Positions 52,626-60,860 of a DNA stretch of 64,000 bases are shown here, piece by piece. The position numbers and the translations under genes are program-made. The notes under the pieces are model-generated. The model worked only from the letters and a program-made list of their open reading frames with translations, was not told where the DNA came from and did not search any database. Source of the DNA: Sphingomonas desiccabilis (GTDB lineage: Bacteria > Pseudomonadota > Alphaproteobacteria > Sphingomonadales > Sphingomonadaceae); assembly GCF_004135605.1 (NCBI RefSeq), contig NZ_SDPT01000001.1, positions 1,178,001 through 1,242,000 of the forward strand. The letters are read 5' to 3'. Each line of letters opens with the position of its first letter. Positions within the stretch are counted from its first letter, which is position 1.

Positions 52626-53390
52626 TCAGGTCTCCGGGGTTTGCAGTTCGGCGACGCGCTTCGTCACCGCCTTGATGGTGGATTTCACTCCGACGCGGTC
52701 GTGCAGCTTCTGGGCTTCGTTCAGCGCGACCAGCGAGCGGCAGAGCAGGGGCAGCGCCTGTGCGTCGGCGCCGGCCTCGGCGGCGGCGCGCGCGGTGCGG
52801 TCCAGCTCGAAGCCGATCGCCTTCATGAGCTTGGCGCGCACCTGGTCGTGCATGTCGACGCCGTCGACCAGCGCTTCGATCTGCTCCAGCACCGCCAGGT
52901 CGAAGGGCTCGCCGGCGGCCTGCGCCTTGATGGCGGCCTCGGCCACTTCCTCCGTGATCAGCGTCGCGGCGGTGCGCTCATAGCGTTGGGGCATGGGAAC
53001 GTCGTGGCGCAGGACATGCTCGATCAGGGGCATGGCGCCCGCGAAATCGCCAACGTCGATCTTCCAGACCATGATGGTCGGCAGCACGTCGCCGGACGCA
53101 CCGGCACCGGCCTTGGCGGCGCCAGACAGCAGCCCTTCGATCCAGGGGGCATATTCCGGCAGCATCTCGCGCTTTGCGGCGATCTTCAGCGTGATCGACT
53201 GGATCTGCTTGAGCCGGCGCAGGTCGTGCGTCAGTCGCATTGCGACCTGGGCGGCGGCGGTCGACGCGGCGCGATCGACCGAGGGGGGCGCCACCGCCGG
53301 CGAACCGGCGGTGGCGGTGCCGCCCCCATGAGAAAGGGTCGCGGCTTGTGCGGCCAGGATGCGTGCCTGGTGGCGTCGAGCGAGGCTCAT
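52626..53390 (-). CDS. M: P2 gpM-like terminase small subunit
   Basis: A 254-residue terminase endonuclease subunit: SLARRHQARILAAQAATLSH at the N terminus, LKQIQSITLKIAAKREMLPE and YAPWIEGLLSGA are characteristic. In P2, gpM cuts at cos together with gpP. It lies between capsid N and the small membrane genes. Confidence 0.93.
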   Translation of the reverse strand: MSLARRHQARILAAQAATLSHGGGTATAGSPAVAPPSVDRAASTAAAQVAMRLTHDLRRLKQIQSITLKIAAKREMLPEYAPWIEGLLSGAAKAGAGASGDVLPTIMVWKIDVGDFAGAMPLIEHVLRHDVPMPQRYERTAATLITEEVAEAAIKAQAAGEPFDLAVLEQIEALVDGVDMHDQVRAKLMKAIGFELDRTARAAAEAGADAQALPLLCRSLVALNEAQKLHDRVGVKSTIKAVTKRVAELQTPET

Positions 53391-53437
53391 TGCGACTTTC
53401 CGGAAGGGGGCGGATCAGGTGCGGGCGAAGCGGCGGA

Positions 53438-54535
53438 TCAGGCGGCCGGCTTCTTGCCCAAGACGATGTTCTCGACGAGCGCGGTCATGCCGTAGTCCTC
53501 GACCACGTAGCTCTCGTTCACCGACTGATAGTCGGCGATCTGCTCGAAATCGGGTTCGTCGCGCAGCTGGCGGCGGCGGCTTCCCTCCTGCACATAGATC
53601 GACAGGTTATCGAGGCGGGTGACCAGCAGCGCGTCGGCCGGGAAGAACGGCACCATGACCGCCGTCTTGCCACCCAGCTGCTTGGGCAGGGTCAGGATGC
53701 GGTTGCGCGCCTCCACCTCGGTCGGCGTGTTGCCGGCGGTGTTGATGAAGTTCGAGAAGTGGGCGTGAACCAGGTCGCGGCCGACGATCACGACCAGGTC
53801 GGTGTCGTCGCGGTTCCATTCGTCCAGCAGTTCGGTCGCGGCGTACACCAGCGCGTCGAGGTTGGCGAAGTCGGCATTCGCCTCGTCCGCATTGCTCCCG
53901 TCCGAGTTCACCAGCACGACGTCGTCGCCAGCGGCAACGTAGATCGCCTTCGTCGCGCCGTCGGTCAGGTCGCCGTCGGCAAGCACCTGTTCCGGCGCAA
54001 AGGTGCGGATCTTGTAGAGCCAGCCATAGTTGACGTCCTGCAGCAGCGGGAACGCCTCGACGTCGGTGTTCTCGGCGCAGGCGACGCCGTTCCAACCGAT
54101 CATGATGCGGTCGCGGCCGTGCTGCTTGACGATGACGTCGCCCACCAGCGTCTGGAATTCGGGCTTGTGGCGCCACTGGTCGAGCTTGGCATAGCGGATC
54201 GCGACATCGCTGTGCGTGATCTCGCAGCGATACTTGCCGCGGTCGCCGGTGTCGGTCGGGTCGGTGGCGATGCGGCGCTTGCCGGTCTTCGGATCGGTGC
54301 GGGTGCGGCTCGCGATCGGGCGAGTGACGCCCACGCCGACCTTTTCGCCCTCCTGGGCGAGGACGGGCACGACGTTGATCTTCTGAAGGAACTCGCTGGA
54401 GAGCTGGATCACCTCTTCCAGCTTCTGTTCGATCGCGGGCGCGACCGAGAACTTGACGGTGGTGTCGGCGACGCCGTTCAGCGACGCCACCCGGGCGAGG
54501 AGGGCATTGAACAGCGGACGGGTCTGGTTGTGCAT
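53438..54535 (-). CDS. N: P2 gpN-like major capsid protein
   Basis: A 365-residue major capsid precursor: HNQTRPLFNALLARVASLNG, FSVAPAIEQKLEEVIQLSSE at the N terminus, and NVDVE-type core segments such as CEITHSDVAIRYAKLDQWRH and YVVEDYGMTALVENIVLGKK at the end match P2 gpN (357 residues). gpO cleaves its N terminus in P2. Confidence 0.95.
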   Translation of the reverse strand: MHNQTRPLFNALLARVASLNGVADTTVKFSVAPAIEQKLEEVIQLSSEFLQKINVVPVLAQEGEKVGVGVTRPIASRTRTDPKTGKRRIATDPTDTGDRGKYRCEITHSDVAIRYAKLDQWRHKPEFQTLVGDVIVKQHGRDRIMIGWNGVACAENTDVEAFPLLQDVNYGWLYKIRTFAPEQVLADGDLTDGATKAIYVAAGDDVVLVNSDGSNADEANADFANLDALVYAATELLDEWNRDDTDLVVIVGRDLVHAHFSNFINTAGNTPTEVEARNRILTLPKQLGGKTAVMVPFFPADALLVTRLDNLSIYVQEGSRRRQLRDEPDFEQIADYQSVNESYVVEDYGMTALVENIVLGKKPAA

Positions 54536-54593
54536 GGGGTGGCTCCGGGAAAGGCGCAGGCGGTGGGGGCGGGAAGGGCGGTTGAGCCGGCGA

Positions 54594-55460
54594 TCAGAAG
54601 TCGGTCTGGATCTGGGCGCCGCCGCCGGTGGAGGGCTGGCGCGAGAACTGCTGCGGTGCTTCGGTCGTCTCCAGCTTGCCCTTGACCGTCGACAGCTCGG
54701 TCTGGATGCTCGCGATGGTGCTGTTGACCGGCGCCAGCGCAGCGGCGAGCGCCTGCGACATCGTCTCGCCCATCGCGGTCGCGAACGCCTGCAGGTCGTT
54801 GTCGTTGGCGGGCTTGGGCGGTTCGGCAGGGGTGGTGGGCGTCTCGGCCTGCTTGTCGTCAGGCTTGGCGAACTTTGCCGCGAAGCTGTCGAACATGCCC
54901 TTCAGCGACGACACCAGGCCGGTCGGATCGGCGGCATCGTCCAGTTCGATCGACGCTTCCTCGGCAGCGGTGAACAGGTTCGCCTTGTCCTGCTTGCGCG
55001 CGGCGAACGGGTTGGCGTCGCCCTTGCCGGCGGCGAACTGGAGCATCTCGGTGCCGAGGCTGGCGGGGTTGTCGGTGACCGCCAGGCCGACGAGGCCGGC
55101 CTTGCCGCTGCCGCCGAAGTTCGGCGAGATCTCGCAGCTGGTGAACAGCTTCTGCTTGGCGCGGTTGACCGACAGCAGCTGATCGTTGGGTTCGAGCTGG
55201 GCCAGGAGCGCGAGGCGCTTTTCCTTCTTGCCCGCGATCGACAGCTCGATCTCTTCCGTCTTGAGCGCAGAGACGGTGCCATAGTTGTTGAACGGCGGCT
55301 CGGGGCTGTAGCCGCGCAGGTGCTCGCAGTTGATGCAGGCGGTGTAGGTCGCCGGGTTGTAGCCGGCCGCCATCTGCTCGATCCAGTCGCGCTCGATGAC
55401 GCGGCCATCGGTGGTGCCGCCTTCGACGGCGATGCGGAAGAACTTGCTCTTAGTGGCCAT
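54594..55460 (-). CDS. O: P2 gpO-like capsid scaffolding protease
   Basis: A 288-residue scaffold/protease. The N-terminal domain holds a plausible Asp-His-Ser catalytic set in IERDWIEQM, INCEHLRGY and KLFTSCEISPNF, as known for P2 gpO; the C-terminal half is a scaffolding coiled coil. The ATG at 55460 is chosen (MATKSKFFRIAVEGGTTDGR). It is the first gene of the O-N-M-L unit, and copy C of the palindrome lies about 100 bp upstream. Confidence 0.93.
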   Translation of the reverse strand: MATKSKFFRIAVEGGTTDGRVIERDWIEQMAAGYNPATYTACINCEHLRGYSPEPPFNNYGTVSALKTEEIELSIAGKKEKRLALLAQLEPNDQLLSVNRAKQKLFTSCEISPNFGGSGKAGLVGLAVTDNPASLGTEMLQFAAGKGDANPFAARKQDKANLFTAAEEASIELDDAADPTGLVSSLKGMFDSFAAKFAKPDDKQAETPTTPAEPPKPANDNDLQAFATAMGETMSQALAAALAPVNSTIASIQTELSTVKGKLETTEAPQQFSRQPSTGGGAQIQTDF

Positions 55461-55559
55461 GGCGGTTCGGTCCTCGGGGTCGGTTCGATGATGCCGGGAC
55501 ATCGCCGGCCGTTTGCGAAGCCGAACAGGGACCGAAGGCGGGCCGCTTCTCAAGCGCGC

Positions 55560-55588
55560 GCAATCGTAGAGACCGTCTCTACGATTGC
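55560..55588. promoter_or_regulatory. 29-bp late-unit palindrome, copy C (O/P divergent region)
   Basis: GCAATCGTAGAG-ACCGT-CTCTACGATTGC; here the arms are 14 bp with one central base. It lies 45 bp before the terminase gene P and 99 bp before O. The flanks are not transcription ends, so a terminator role is unlikely. Confidence 0.8.
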
Positions 55589-55633
55589 CGCCGCTCCGTT
55601 TGCCCGTGGAGGCGTGGCTAGGCTCGCGCCGCC

Positions 55634-57463
55634 ATGTCGATCCTCGCCAACCCGCTTGCCCTGCATGCCGACCCGCTGACGCTTCCGGTCGAGGACCGCC
55701 GGCGCGCGGCGCGCAGCCTGTATTGGCGCGGGTGGGAGGTGAGCCAGATCGCCGAGGAACTGCAGGTGGCGCGCACCACCGTGCAGTCGTGGAAGGATCG
55801 CAGCAAATGGGACGATGCGCCCAGCATCCGCCGGCTTGAGGACTGCCTCGAAGCGCGATGGATGGTGCTGATCGCCAAGGACAAGAAGACCCCCGGCGAC
55901 TTCAAGGAAATCGACCTGCTCGGCCGCCAGGTCGCCGCGCTGGCGAAGGTCCGCCGGTACGAGGAACCGGGCGGGCACGAAGGCGACCTGAACGACAAGG
56001 TCGCCAACCGTAACCGGGGCGAGCGCAAGCCCAAAGCGAAGCCCAACCACTTCACCGCCGAGCAGGCCGCCGAGCTGAAGGAGATCTTCCTCAAGCAGCT
56101 GTTCGGGTACCAGGAAACGTGGTGGGCGAACCTGTCGCGCCGCACGCGGATGATCCTGAAGTCGCGCCAGATCGGAGCGACCTATTATTTTGCGTTCGAG
56201 GCGCTGATCGACGCGATCGAGAGCGGCCGCAACCAGATCTTCCTGTCCGCTTCCAAGGCGCAGGCGCACCAGTTCCGCAACTACATCATCGGCTTTGCCA
56301 AGCTGGTCGGCGTCGACCTGAAGGGCGACCCGATGCTGATCACCAGCGCGCTACGCCCCGAAGGCGAGGCGGCGGCCGAGCTGCACTTCCTCGGCACCAA
56401 CTTCCGCACCGCGCAGGGCCGCAGCGGCAACTTCTATTTCGACGAGTTCTTCTGGGTCCACGGGTTCGAGGAGTTGAGCAAGGTCGCCTCGGGCATGGCG
56501 ACGCACAAGCACTGGCGGAAGACCTATTTCTCGACGCCGTCCACCGTCGCGCACCCGGCCTATCCGTACTGGACCGGCGAGCGCCGTAACCGGAAGCGGA
56601 AGAAGGAAGACCGGATCGAGATCGACGTCAGCCACGCGGCGCTTCGCGACGGCCGGCTGTGCGAGGACGCGGTGTGGCGCCAGATCGTCACGGTGCAGGA
56701 CGCGATCGACAAGGGCTTCGACCTGGTCGACCTGGACGAGCTGCAGGACGAATATGCCGAGGACGAGTTCGCCAACCTGTTCGGGTGCGTGTTCGTCGAC
56801 GACAGCCTGTCGGCATTCCGCTTCAACGACCTGATCCGGCTCGGCTGCGACAGCCTGGTCGAATGGGAGGATTTCGATCCGGAGGCGGCGCGGCCCTATG
56901 GATACCGCCCGGTTTGGGCGGGCTATGATCCGCAAAACAGCGAGGAAGGCGACAACGCCGCGCTGGTCATCATGGCGCCGCCGCTGGAGTCCGGCGGCAA
57001 GTTCCGGATCCTCGAAAAGCACCAGCTGCGGGGGCTCGACTTCCAAGAGCAGGCCGAGTTCATCCGGAACGTGCTGTCGCGCTACAACGTGACTTATCTG
57101 GGCATCGACGCGACCGGCGTCGGCGCCGGCGTCTACCAGCTGCTCGCCAAGCCGGAGAGCGGGATCCGCGGCGTCACCAAGATCGAATATTCGCTCGAGG
57201 TGAAGGCGGCGATGGTGATGAAGGCGCAGAACGTCGTGCGCCGGCAGCGCCTGGCGTTCGACCATTCGCTGCTCGACGTCGTGTCGTCGTTCATCTCGAT
57301 CAAGAAGACGGTCACCACCAGCGGCCGGAACGTCACGTTCAAGGCCGGGCGCGGCGGGGACGACGGGCACGCGGACGTCGCCTGGGCGGCGATGCACATC
57401 CTCATCAACGAGCCGCTGGACGGCAAGGAAAAGCCCAAGGGCTCCATGGAGATCATCGAATGA
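55634..57463 (+). CDS. P: P2 gpP-like terminase large subunit (ATPase)
   Basis: A 609-residue terminase. The N-terminal part has a helix-turn-helix (SQIAEELQVARTTVQSWKDR). The ATPase domain has a Walker A-like SRQIGATYYF at about 175-184 and Walker B in NFYFDEFFWVHG near residue 268. The C-terminal nuclease-fold domain has GYDPQNSEEGDNAALVIM and YLGIDATGVGAG. It is transcribed rightward with Q, opposite to all other structural genes, as in P2. Confidence 0.96.
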   Translation: MSILANPLALHADPLTLPVEDRRRAARSLYWRGWEVSQIAEELQVARTTVQSWKDRSKWDDAPSIRRLEDCLEARWMVLIAKDKKTPGDFKEIDLLGRQVAALAKVRRYEEPGGHEGDLNDKVANRNRGERKPKAKPNHFTAEQAAELKEIFLKQLFGYQETWWANLSRRTRMILKSRQIGATYYFAFEALIDAIESGRNQIFLSASKAQAHQFRNYIIGFAKLVGVDLKGDPMLITSALRPEGEAAAELHFLGTNFRTAQGRSGNFYFDEFFWVHGFEELSKVASGMATHKHWRKTYFSTPSTVAHPAYPYWTGERRNRKRKKEDRIEIDVSHAALRDGRLCEDAVWRQIVTVQDAIDKGFDLVDLDELQDEYAEDEFANLFGCVFVDDSLSAFRFNDLIRLGCDSLVEWEDFDPEAARPYGYRPVWAGYDPQNSEEGDNAALVIMAPPLESGGKFRILEKHQLRGLDFQEQAEFIRNVLSRYNVTYLGIDATGVGAGVYQLLAKPESGIRGVTKIEYSLEVKAAMVMKAQNVVRRQRLAFDHSLLDVVSSFISIKKTVTTSGRNVTFKAGRGGDDGHADVAWAAMHILINEPLDGKEKPKGSMEIIE

Positions 57464-58506
57464 GCAAGCGGACGCGGCGGATGTCGCGGCAGGAAGCGCG
57501 TGCGGCCTCGGCCGGCGCGATCGAGCCGGTGTCGACCGAGGTCGAGGCGTTCAGCTTCGGTGAGCCGGAGGCGGTGCTCGACCGGCGCCAGCTGCTCGAC
57601 CTGCTGGAGTGCCCGCACAACAACCGCTGGTACGAGCCGCCGATCTCGCGCGATGGGCTTGCCCGGTCGTTCCGGGTGTCGCCGCATCATAGCTCGGCGA
57701 TCATCTTCAAGCGCAACCAGCTGGTGGGGTCGTTCATCCCGTCGCGCTGGCTGAGCCGCACCGTGTTCGCCAAGCTGGTGCAGGACTATCTGGTGTTCGG
57801 CGACTGCTTTGCCGTGAAGGTGCGCAGCCTGTCGGGCGCGACGATGCGGATCGACTATTCGCCGGCGAAATACACCCGGCGCGGCATTGAGGCCGGTCGG
57901 TTCTTCTACGTGCCGGGCGTGCCCAGCGAGAGCGAGTTCGACCGGGGCAGCGTGGTTCAGCTGATGCAGCCCGACGTGAACCAGGAGATCTACGGCGTGC
58001 CCGAGTATATCTCGGCACTGCAGGCGGCGCTGCTGAACGAAGCGGCGACGCTGTTTCGGCGCCGCTACTATCTGAACGGCGCCCACGCGGGCTATATCAT
58101 GTACGCGACCGGCGACATCGACGCGAACGACACCGACAAGCTGAAGGAGGCGATGCGGGGCGCAAAGGGGCCGGGCAACTTCCGGTCGATGTTCGTCCAT
58201 GCGCCCAACGGCAAAGAGAACAGCATCAAGATCATCTCGATCGCGGAGGCCGCGGCCAAGGACGAGTTCCTCGGCATCAAGAGCGCGACGCAGGCCGACG
58301 TCATGGCCGCGCACCGCGTGCCGCCCCAGCTGCTCGGCATCGTGCCGGCGCAGGGCTCCGCGTTCGGCAATCCGACCGATGCGACCGCGATGTTCCGGCG
58401 CAACGAGATCAAGCCGCTTATGGCGGCGTTCCTCGACCTGAACGACGCCGTGGGGTTGCCCGCGGTGGCGTTCGAAGAGGAAGAGGTGGCGGCCCAGGCC
58501 GCGTGA
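57460..58506 (+). CDS. Q: P2 gpQ-like portal protein
   Basis: A 348-residue portal protein: NNRWYEPPISRDGLARSFRV, HHSSAIIFKRNQLVGSFIPS, VVQLMQPDVNQEIYGVPEYI and HRVPPQLLGIVPAQGSAFGN are typical of the phage portal family. The ATG overlaps the P stop by 4 bases. A GC hairpin follows its stop. Confidence 0.96.
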   Translation: MSKRTRRMSRQEARAASAGAIEPVSTEVEAFSFGEPEAVLDRRQLLDLLECPHNNRWYEPPISRDGLARSFRVSPHHSSAIIFKRNQLVGSFIPSRWLSRTVFAKLVQDYLVFGDCFAVKVRSLSGATMRIDYSPAKYTRRGIEAGRFFYVPGVPSESEFDRGSVVQLMQPDVNQEIYGVPEYISALQAALLNEAATLFRRRYYLNGAHAGYIMYATGDIDANDTDKLKEAMRGAKGPGNFRSMFVHAPNGKENSIKIISIAEAAAKDEFLGIKSATQADVMAAHRVPPQLLGIVPAQGSAFGNPTDATAMFRRNEIKPLMAAFLDLNDAVGLPAVAFEEEEVAAQAA

Positions 58507-58513
58507 CCCGTTA

Positions 58514-58544
58514 CCCCGCCCGGCTTCGGCCTGGCGGGGGTTCT
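58514..58544 (+). terminator. Rho-independent-like terminator after Q
   Basis: CCCCGCC-CGGCTTCGGCCT-GGCGGGG forms a 7-bp GC stem with an inner GGC/GCC stem closed by a TTCG tetraloop, followed by GTTCT. It starts 8 bases after the portal stop. Confidence 0.75.
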
Positions 58545-58652
58545 CCGGATGGCAGTCCGGCAAACCGACGAGACCCAGCTCGCCACGACCAACGGCCATC
58601 CCGCACCCGGCATGTCGCCAGGCGCGAACCCCATAAGGCGAGCTTTTTACCC

Positions 58653-59492
58653 GTGTATCCAACAAACGTACGTCCCGTCGCACCTGCAGCCGGCTATATC
58701 GGCGGCAAGCGCAATCTTGCGTCGCGGCTCACCGCGATCATCGCCCAGGTCGAGCATGACGGCTATGCCGAGCCGTTCGTAGGCATGGGCGGCATCTTCC
58801 TGCGCCGCCGGTCGCGGCCGAAGGCGGAAATCATCAACGACGTGTCGGGCGACGTCGCCACGTTCTTCCGCGTGCTGCAGCGGCATTACCCCTACTTCAT
58901 CGACATGCTGCGCTTCCGCGTGGCGAGCCGCAACGAGTTCGAGCGGCTGAAGGCGCAGGCGCCCGAGACGCTGACCGACCTGGAGCGGGCGGCCCGGTTC
59001 CTCTACCTGCAGCGCCTGGCGTTCGGGGGCAAGGTGAACGGCCGGCACTTCGGCGTCAGCTCGGGGCAGGGTGCGCGGTTCAACGTCACCAAGCTGGAGC
59101 CGATGCTGGCCGACATTCACGAGCGCCTGGCCGGCGTCGTGATCGAGCAGCTGGGGTATGCCGAGTTCATCCGCCGCTATGACCGCGCAGGCATGCTGTT
59201 CTATCTCGACCCGCCATATTGGGGATGTGAGGACGACTATGGCCAGGACGTGTTCGGCCGGGCCGACTTCACGGCACTGGCGGACCAGCTCGCCGGCATC
59301 AAGGGCAAGTTCCTGCTGTCGATCAACGACACGCCGGGCGCGCGCGAGGTGTTCGGCCGGTTCCACCAGGCGCAGCTGCCGGTGACCTATACGGTCGGGG
59401 CAGGGGCGGCGAAGCAGGTCAGCGAGCTGGTGGTGGCGAACGTCGATGCGACCGCGCTATGCTCGCCGCGTGAGGCGGCCAACAACAACTGA
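58653..59492 (+). CDS. dam: Phage DNA adenine methylase (Dam-like)
   Basis: A 279-residue N6-adenine methyltransferase. GYIGGKRNLASRLTAII near the N terminus, the SAM motif AEPFVGMGGIFLRRRSRP and the catalytic DPPYWG identify the D12 (Dam) class. The likely start is the GTG at 58653, with AAGGCGAG before it; the frame is open further upstream into the terminator, which is unlikely to be coding. It may protect phage DNA from restriction or regulate phage genes. Confidence 0.88.
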   Translation: MYPTNVRPVAPAAGYIGGKRNLASRLTAIIAQVEHDGYAEPFVGMGGIFLRRRSRPKAEIINDVSGDVATFFRVLQRHYPYFIDMLRFRVASRNEFERLKAQAPETLTDLERAARFLYLQRLAFGGKVNGRHFGVSSGQGARFNVTKLEPMLADIHERLAGVVIEQLGYAEFIRRYDRAGMLFYLDPPYWGCEDDYGQDVFGRADFTALADQLAGIKGKFLLSINDTPGAREVFGRFHQAQLPVTYTVGAGAAKQVSELVVANVDATALCSPREAANNN

Positions 59493-59562
59493 TCTGGAAG
59501 CGGCGGTGATCGGGGTGCTGATCGTCGCCGCCGCGATCGCCGCGATTTTGGGCTATATCTGA
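59470..59562 (+). CDS. Possible tiny membrane protein overlapping dam end (30 aa)
   Basis: A 31-codon frame from the GTG at 59470, overlapping the dam 3' end by 23 bases. It encodes RRPTTTDLEAAVIGVLIVAA and then an Ala/Ile helix, a single transmembrane segment. No ribosome site is clear. It is kept as a low-confidence candidate only. Confidence 0.3.
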   Translation: MRRPTTTDLEAAVIGVLIVAAAIAAILGYI

Positions 59563-59613
59563 TTGCGGTGTTGCACTGCCAGCAGCTGCGCGCCAGCAAC
59601 GCAGCAACAGCGG

Positions 59614-59784
59614 CTAGAGTATCGTTCCCGGGATAACCCGGAGACGCAGGCGGCGCATCATTGTCGCGATCTCCTCAGGATCTCGTTGTAGCTGCTCAGC
59701 AATCGCTTTCACGGCAGCCCCTTGTTGAAGTTGATCCCGAAGCTGAGTGATGTGGGTCTGTGTCCACCGATGATGCGAGTCCAT
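59614..59784 (-). CDS. Small HTH/SANT-like protein (56 aa)
   Basis: A 56-residue protein from the ATG at 59784: MDSHHRWTQTHITQLRDQLQ, then GAAVKAIAEQLQRDPEEIAT and RRLRLRV. The pattern of three helices with IAEQL and RLRLR resembles small Myb/SANT-like or sigma-region-like DNA-binding domains common in alphaproteobacteria. Function is unknown. It sits at the right end of the phage region and may belong to the phage or to the host. Confidence 0.55.
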   Translation of the reverse strand: MDSHHRWTQTHITQLRDQLQQGAAVKAIAEQLQRDPEEIATMMRRLRLRVIPGTIL

Positions 59785-59982
59785 AGATCGTCCTCAAAAC
59801 GATGAGCGTCGAGCAGTACGTGAAAGCCAAGGTGCTGGGGGGGCGCCGGGCTCAATCTTCGACGTGGAAGCCTCGCAGAACGCTGGAAACTACGTAGGCC
59901 CGCGTGGAGAAGGTGCCGACCGTTCGGGCGCTCGCTCCAGGCAGACCGCTTACATATAAGCCAGCTATTCAGGGGCAGGGAC

Positions 59983-60198
59983 CTAGGCCTTCGCCGATGT
60001 GAGACGCTTAATTGCGGGCCGCTTCCCGTAGCCGGGCTGCATTGCGGCCCGTTCCTCTGCCTCGCCGATCCCCCGGATCAGCTTCCGCCATATCGTGTGC
60101 GCCCGGCGATGGAAGGCGCGGTCACGCTCACTCGTCGCCGCTTCTGCAGCGGCCAGACTTGCTTCGGCTTTGCTCGTATATTCTTCGAGTTTTGTCAT
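59983..60198 (-). CDS. Small helical hypothetical protein (71 aa)
   Basis: A 71-residue Ala/Glu/Arg-rich protein (TKLEEYTSKAEASLAAAEAA) predicted as a coiled coil, ending PAIKRLTSAKA. AGGAC stands before the ATG. Short proteins of this type are frequent in sphingomonads. No function is known. Confidence 0.55.
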   Translation of the reverse strand: MTKLEEYTSKAEASLAAAEAATSERDRAFHRRAHTIWRKLIRGIGEAEERAAMQPGYGKRPAIKRLTSAKA

Positions 60199-60295
60199 CG
60201 ACTGTCCTGCGCATGGCTTCCGGCTCAGGGGGCGATCGATGCCCGGGCCCAGATAGCATGAAAGATCGGGGATCGTGTCCGTCTGGCCGAAAGGC

Positions 60296-60553
60296 TCAGG
60301 CGAAGCCCCGGTCCGGGTTTTCGCTCAGGCTGCGATCCTCCGCGTTCGGGAGGGCGGAGGGAAGCATGGGGCCGCGCGATGCTGCGCTCTTGAGCCTGCG
60401 AGCGTCGGCGCGCTCTGCCGCAGTGGCCTCTTCCGCCCATGCGGCGGCGGCGATGTTGGCGATCTGTCGGCTGTTCTCGAGGGGGGCGGCAGCCGCAATC
60501 GCCAATTGGCGCGCCTCCTGCGTGCGGCAGAATGCGAGTGTAAGCGACATCAT
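60296..60553 (-). CDS. Small helical hypothetical protein (85 aa)
   Basis: An 85-residue protein (SLTLAFCRTQEARQLAIAAA, then LENSRQIANIAAAAWAEEAT) with amphipathic helices and no known domain. GAAGGAACT immediately precedes the double ATG (60553 and 60550). It resembles short conserved sphingomonad proteins. Function unknown. Confidence 0.55.
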   Translation of the reverse strand: MMSLTLAFCRTQEARQLAIAAAAPLENSRQIANIAAAAWAEEATAAERADARRLKSAASRGPMLPSALPNAEDRSLSENPDRGFA

Positions 60554-60860
60554 AGTTCCTTCGCCTGAGCGAGGTCACTGACCACGAGAACGGATCGATC
60601 GCAACGCCACGTGCCGTATGCCGCATCAGCGCCAACTTCGTTCTGGAGAAGTGCTAAACCCCCTCGTGAGGGTGTCAGATCGAGCATGATCATTTGCAGC
60701 TCCGGCTAGAGCGGGAGCACAAACCAGCTCTCAGTCGCATCCATGCTCGTTGCGGGCGGCGCGATGGATCCGAGATGGGGAGCCGGCTGCTCTGGCGCCA
60801 GAGGCATCGCCGAATAAAGACGCCGACGGGCGAGGCTGCAAGGCGGGTCGGAGCGCTCGA
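60554..60860. other. Gene-poor stretch
   Basis: No convincing coding sequence in these 307 bases. A short hairpin with arms CCCTC and GAGGG lies at about 60661-60674, consistent with a weak termination signal. Confidence 0.5.

Larger units (their letters stand above)
24694..59784. mobile_element. P2-like (Peduoviridae-type) prophage with arsenic resistance cargo
   Basis: The segment starts at the tRNA-Gln 3' end with an integrase. It holds an excisionase-like gene, an Ogr/Delta activator, divergent regulators, and counterparts of P2 genes D, U, T, E', E, FII, FI, W, V, H, I, J, S, R, X, L, M, N, O, P and Q, plus lysis genes and dam. Cargo includes small genes at 28.8-33.4 kb and an ars operon at 45.7-48.5 kb. 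No replication initiator was recognised. The right end is an estimate placed after the last gene that looks phage-linked; the matching attachment repeat was not found by eye. Confidence 0.85.

Noticed and set aside
59837-59862. Partial resemblance to the 5' part of tRNA-Gln
   Set aside because: Only a G-rich block is shared, and integration should duplicate the 3' part. Not accepted as attR.
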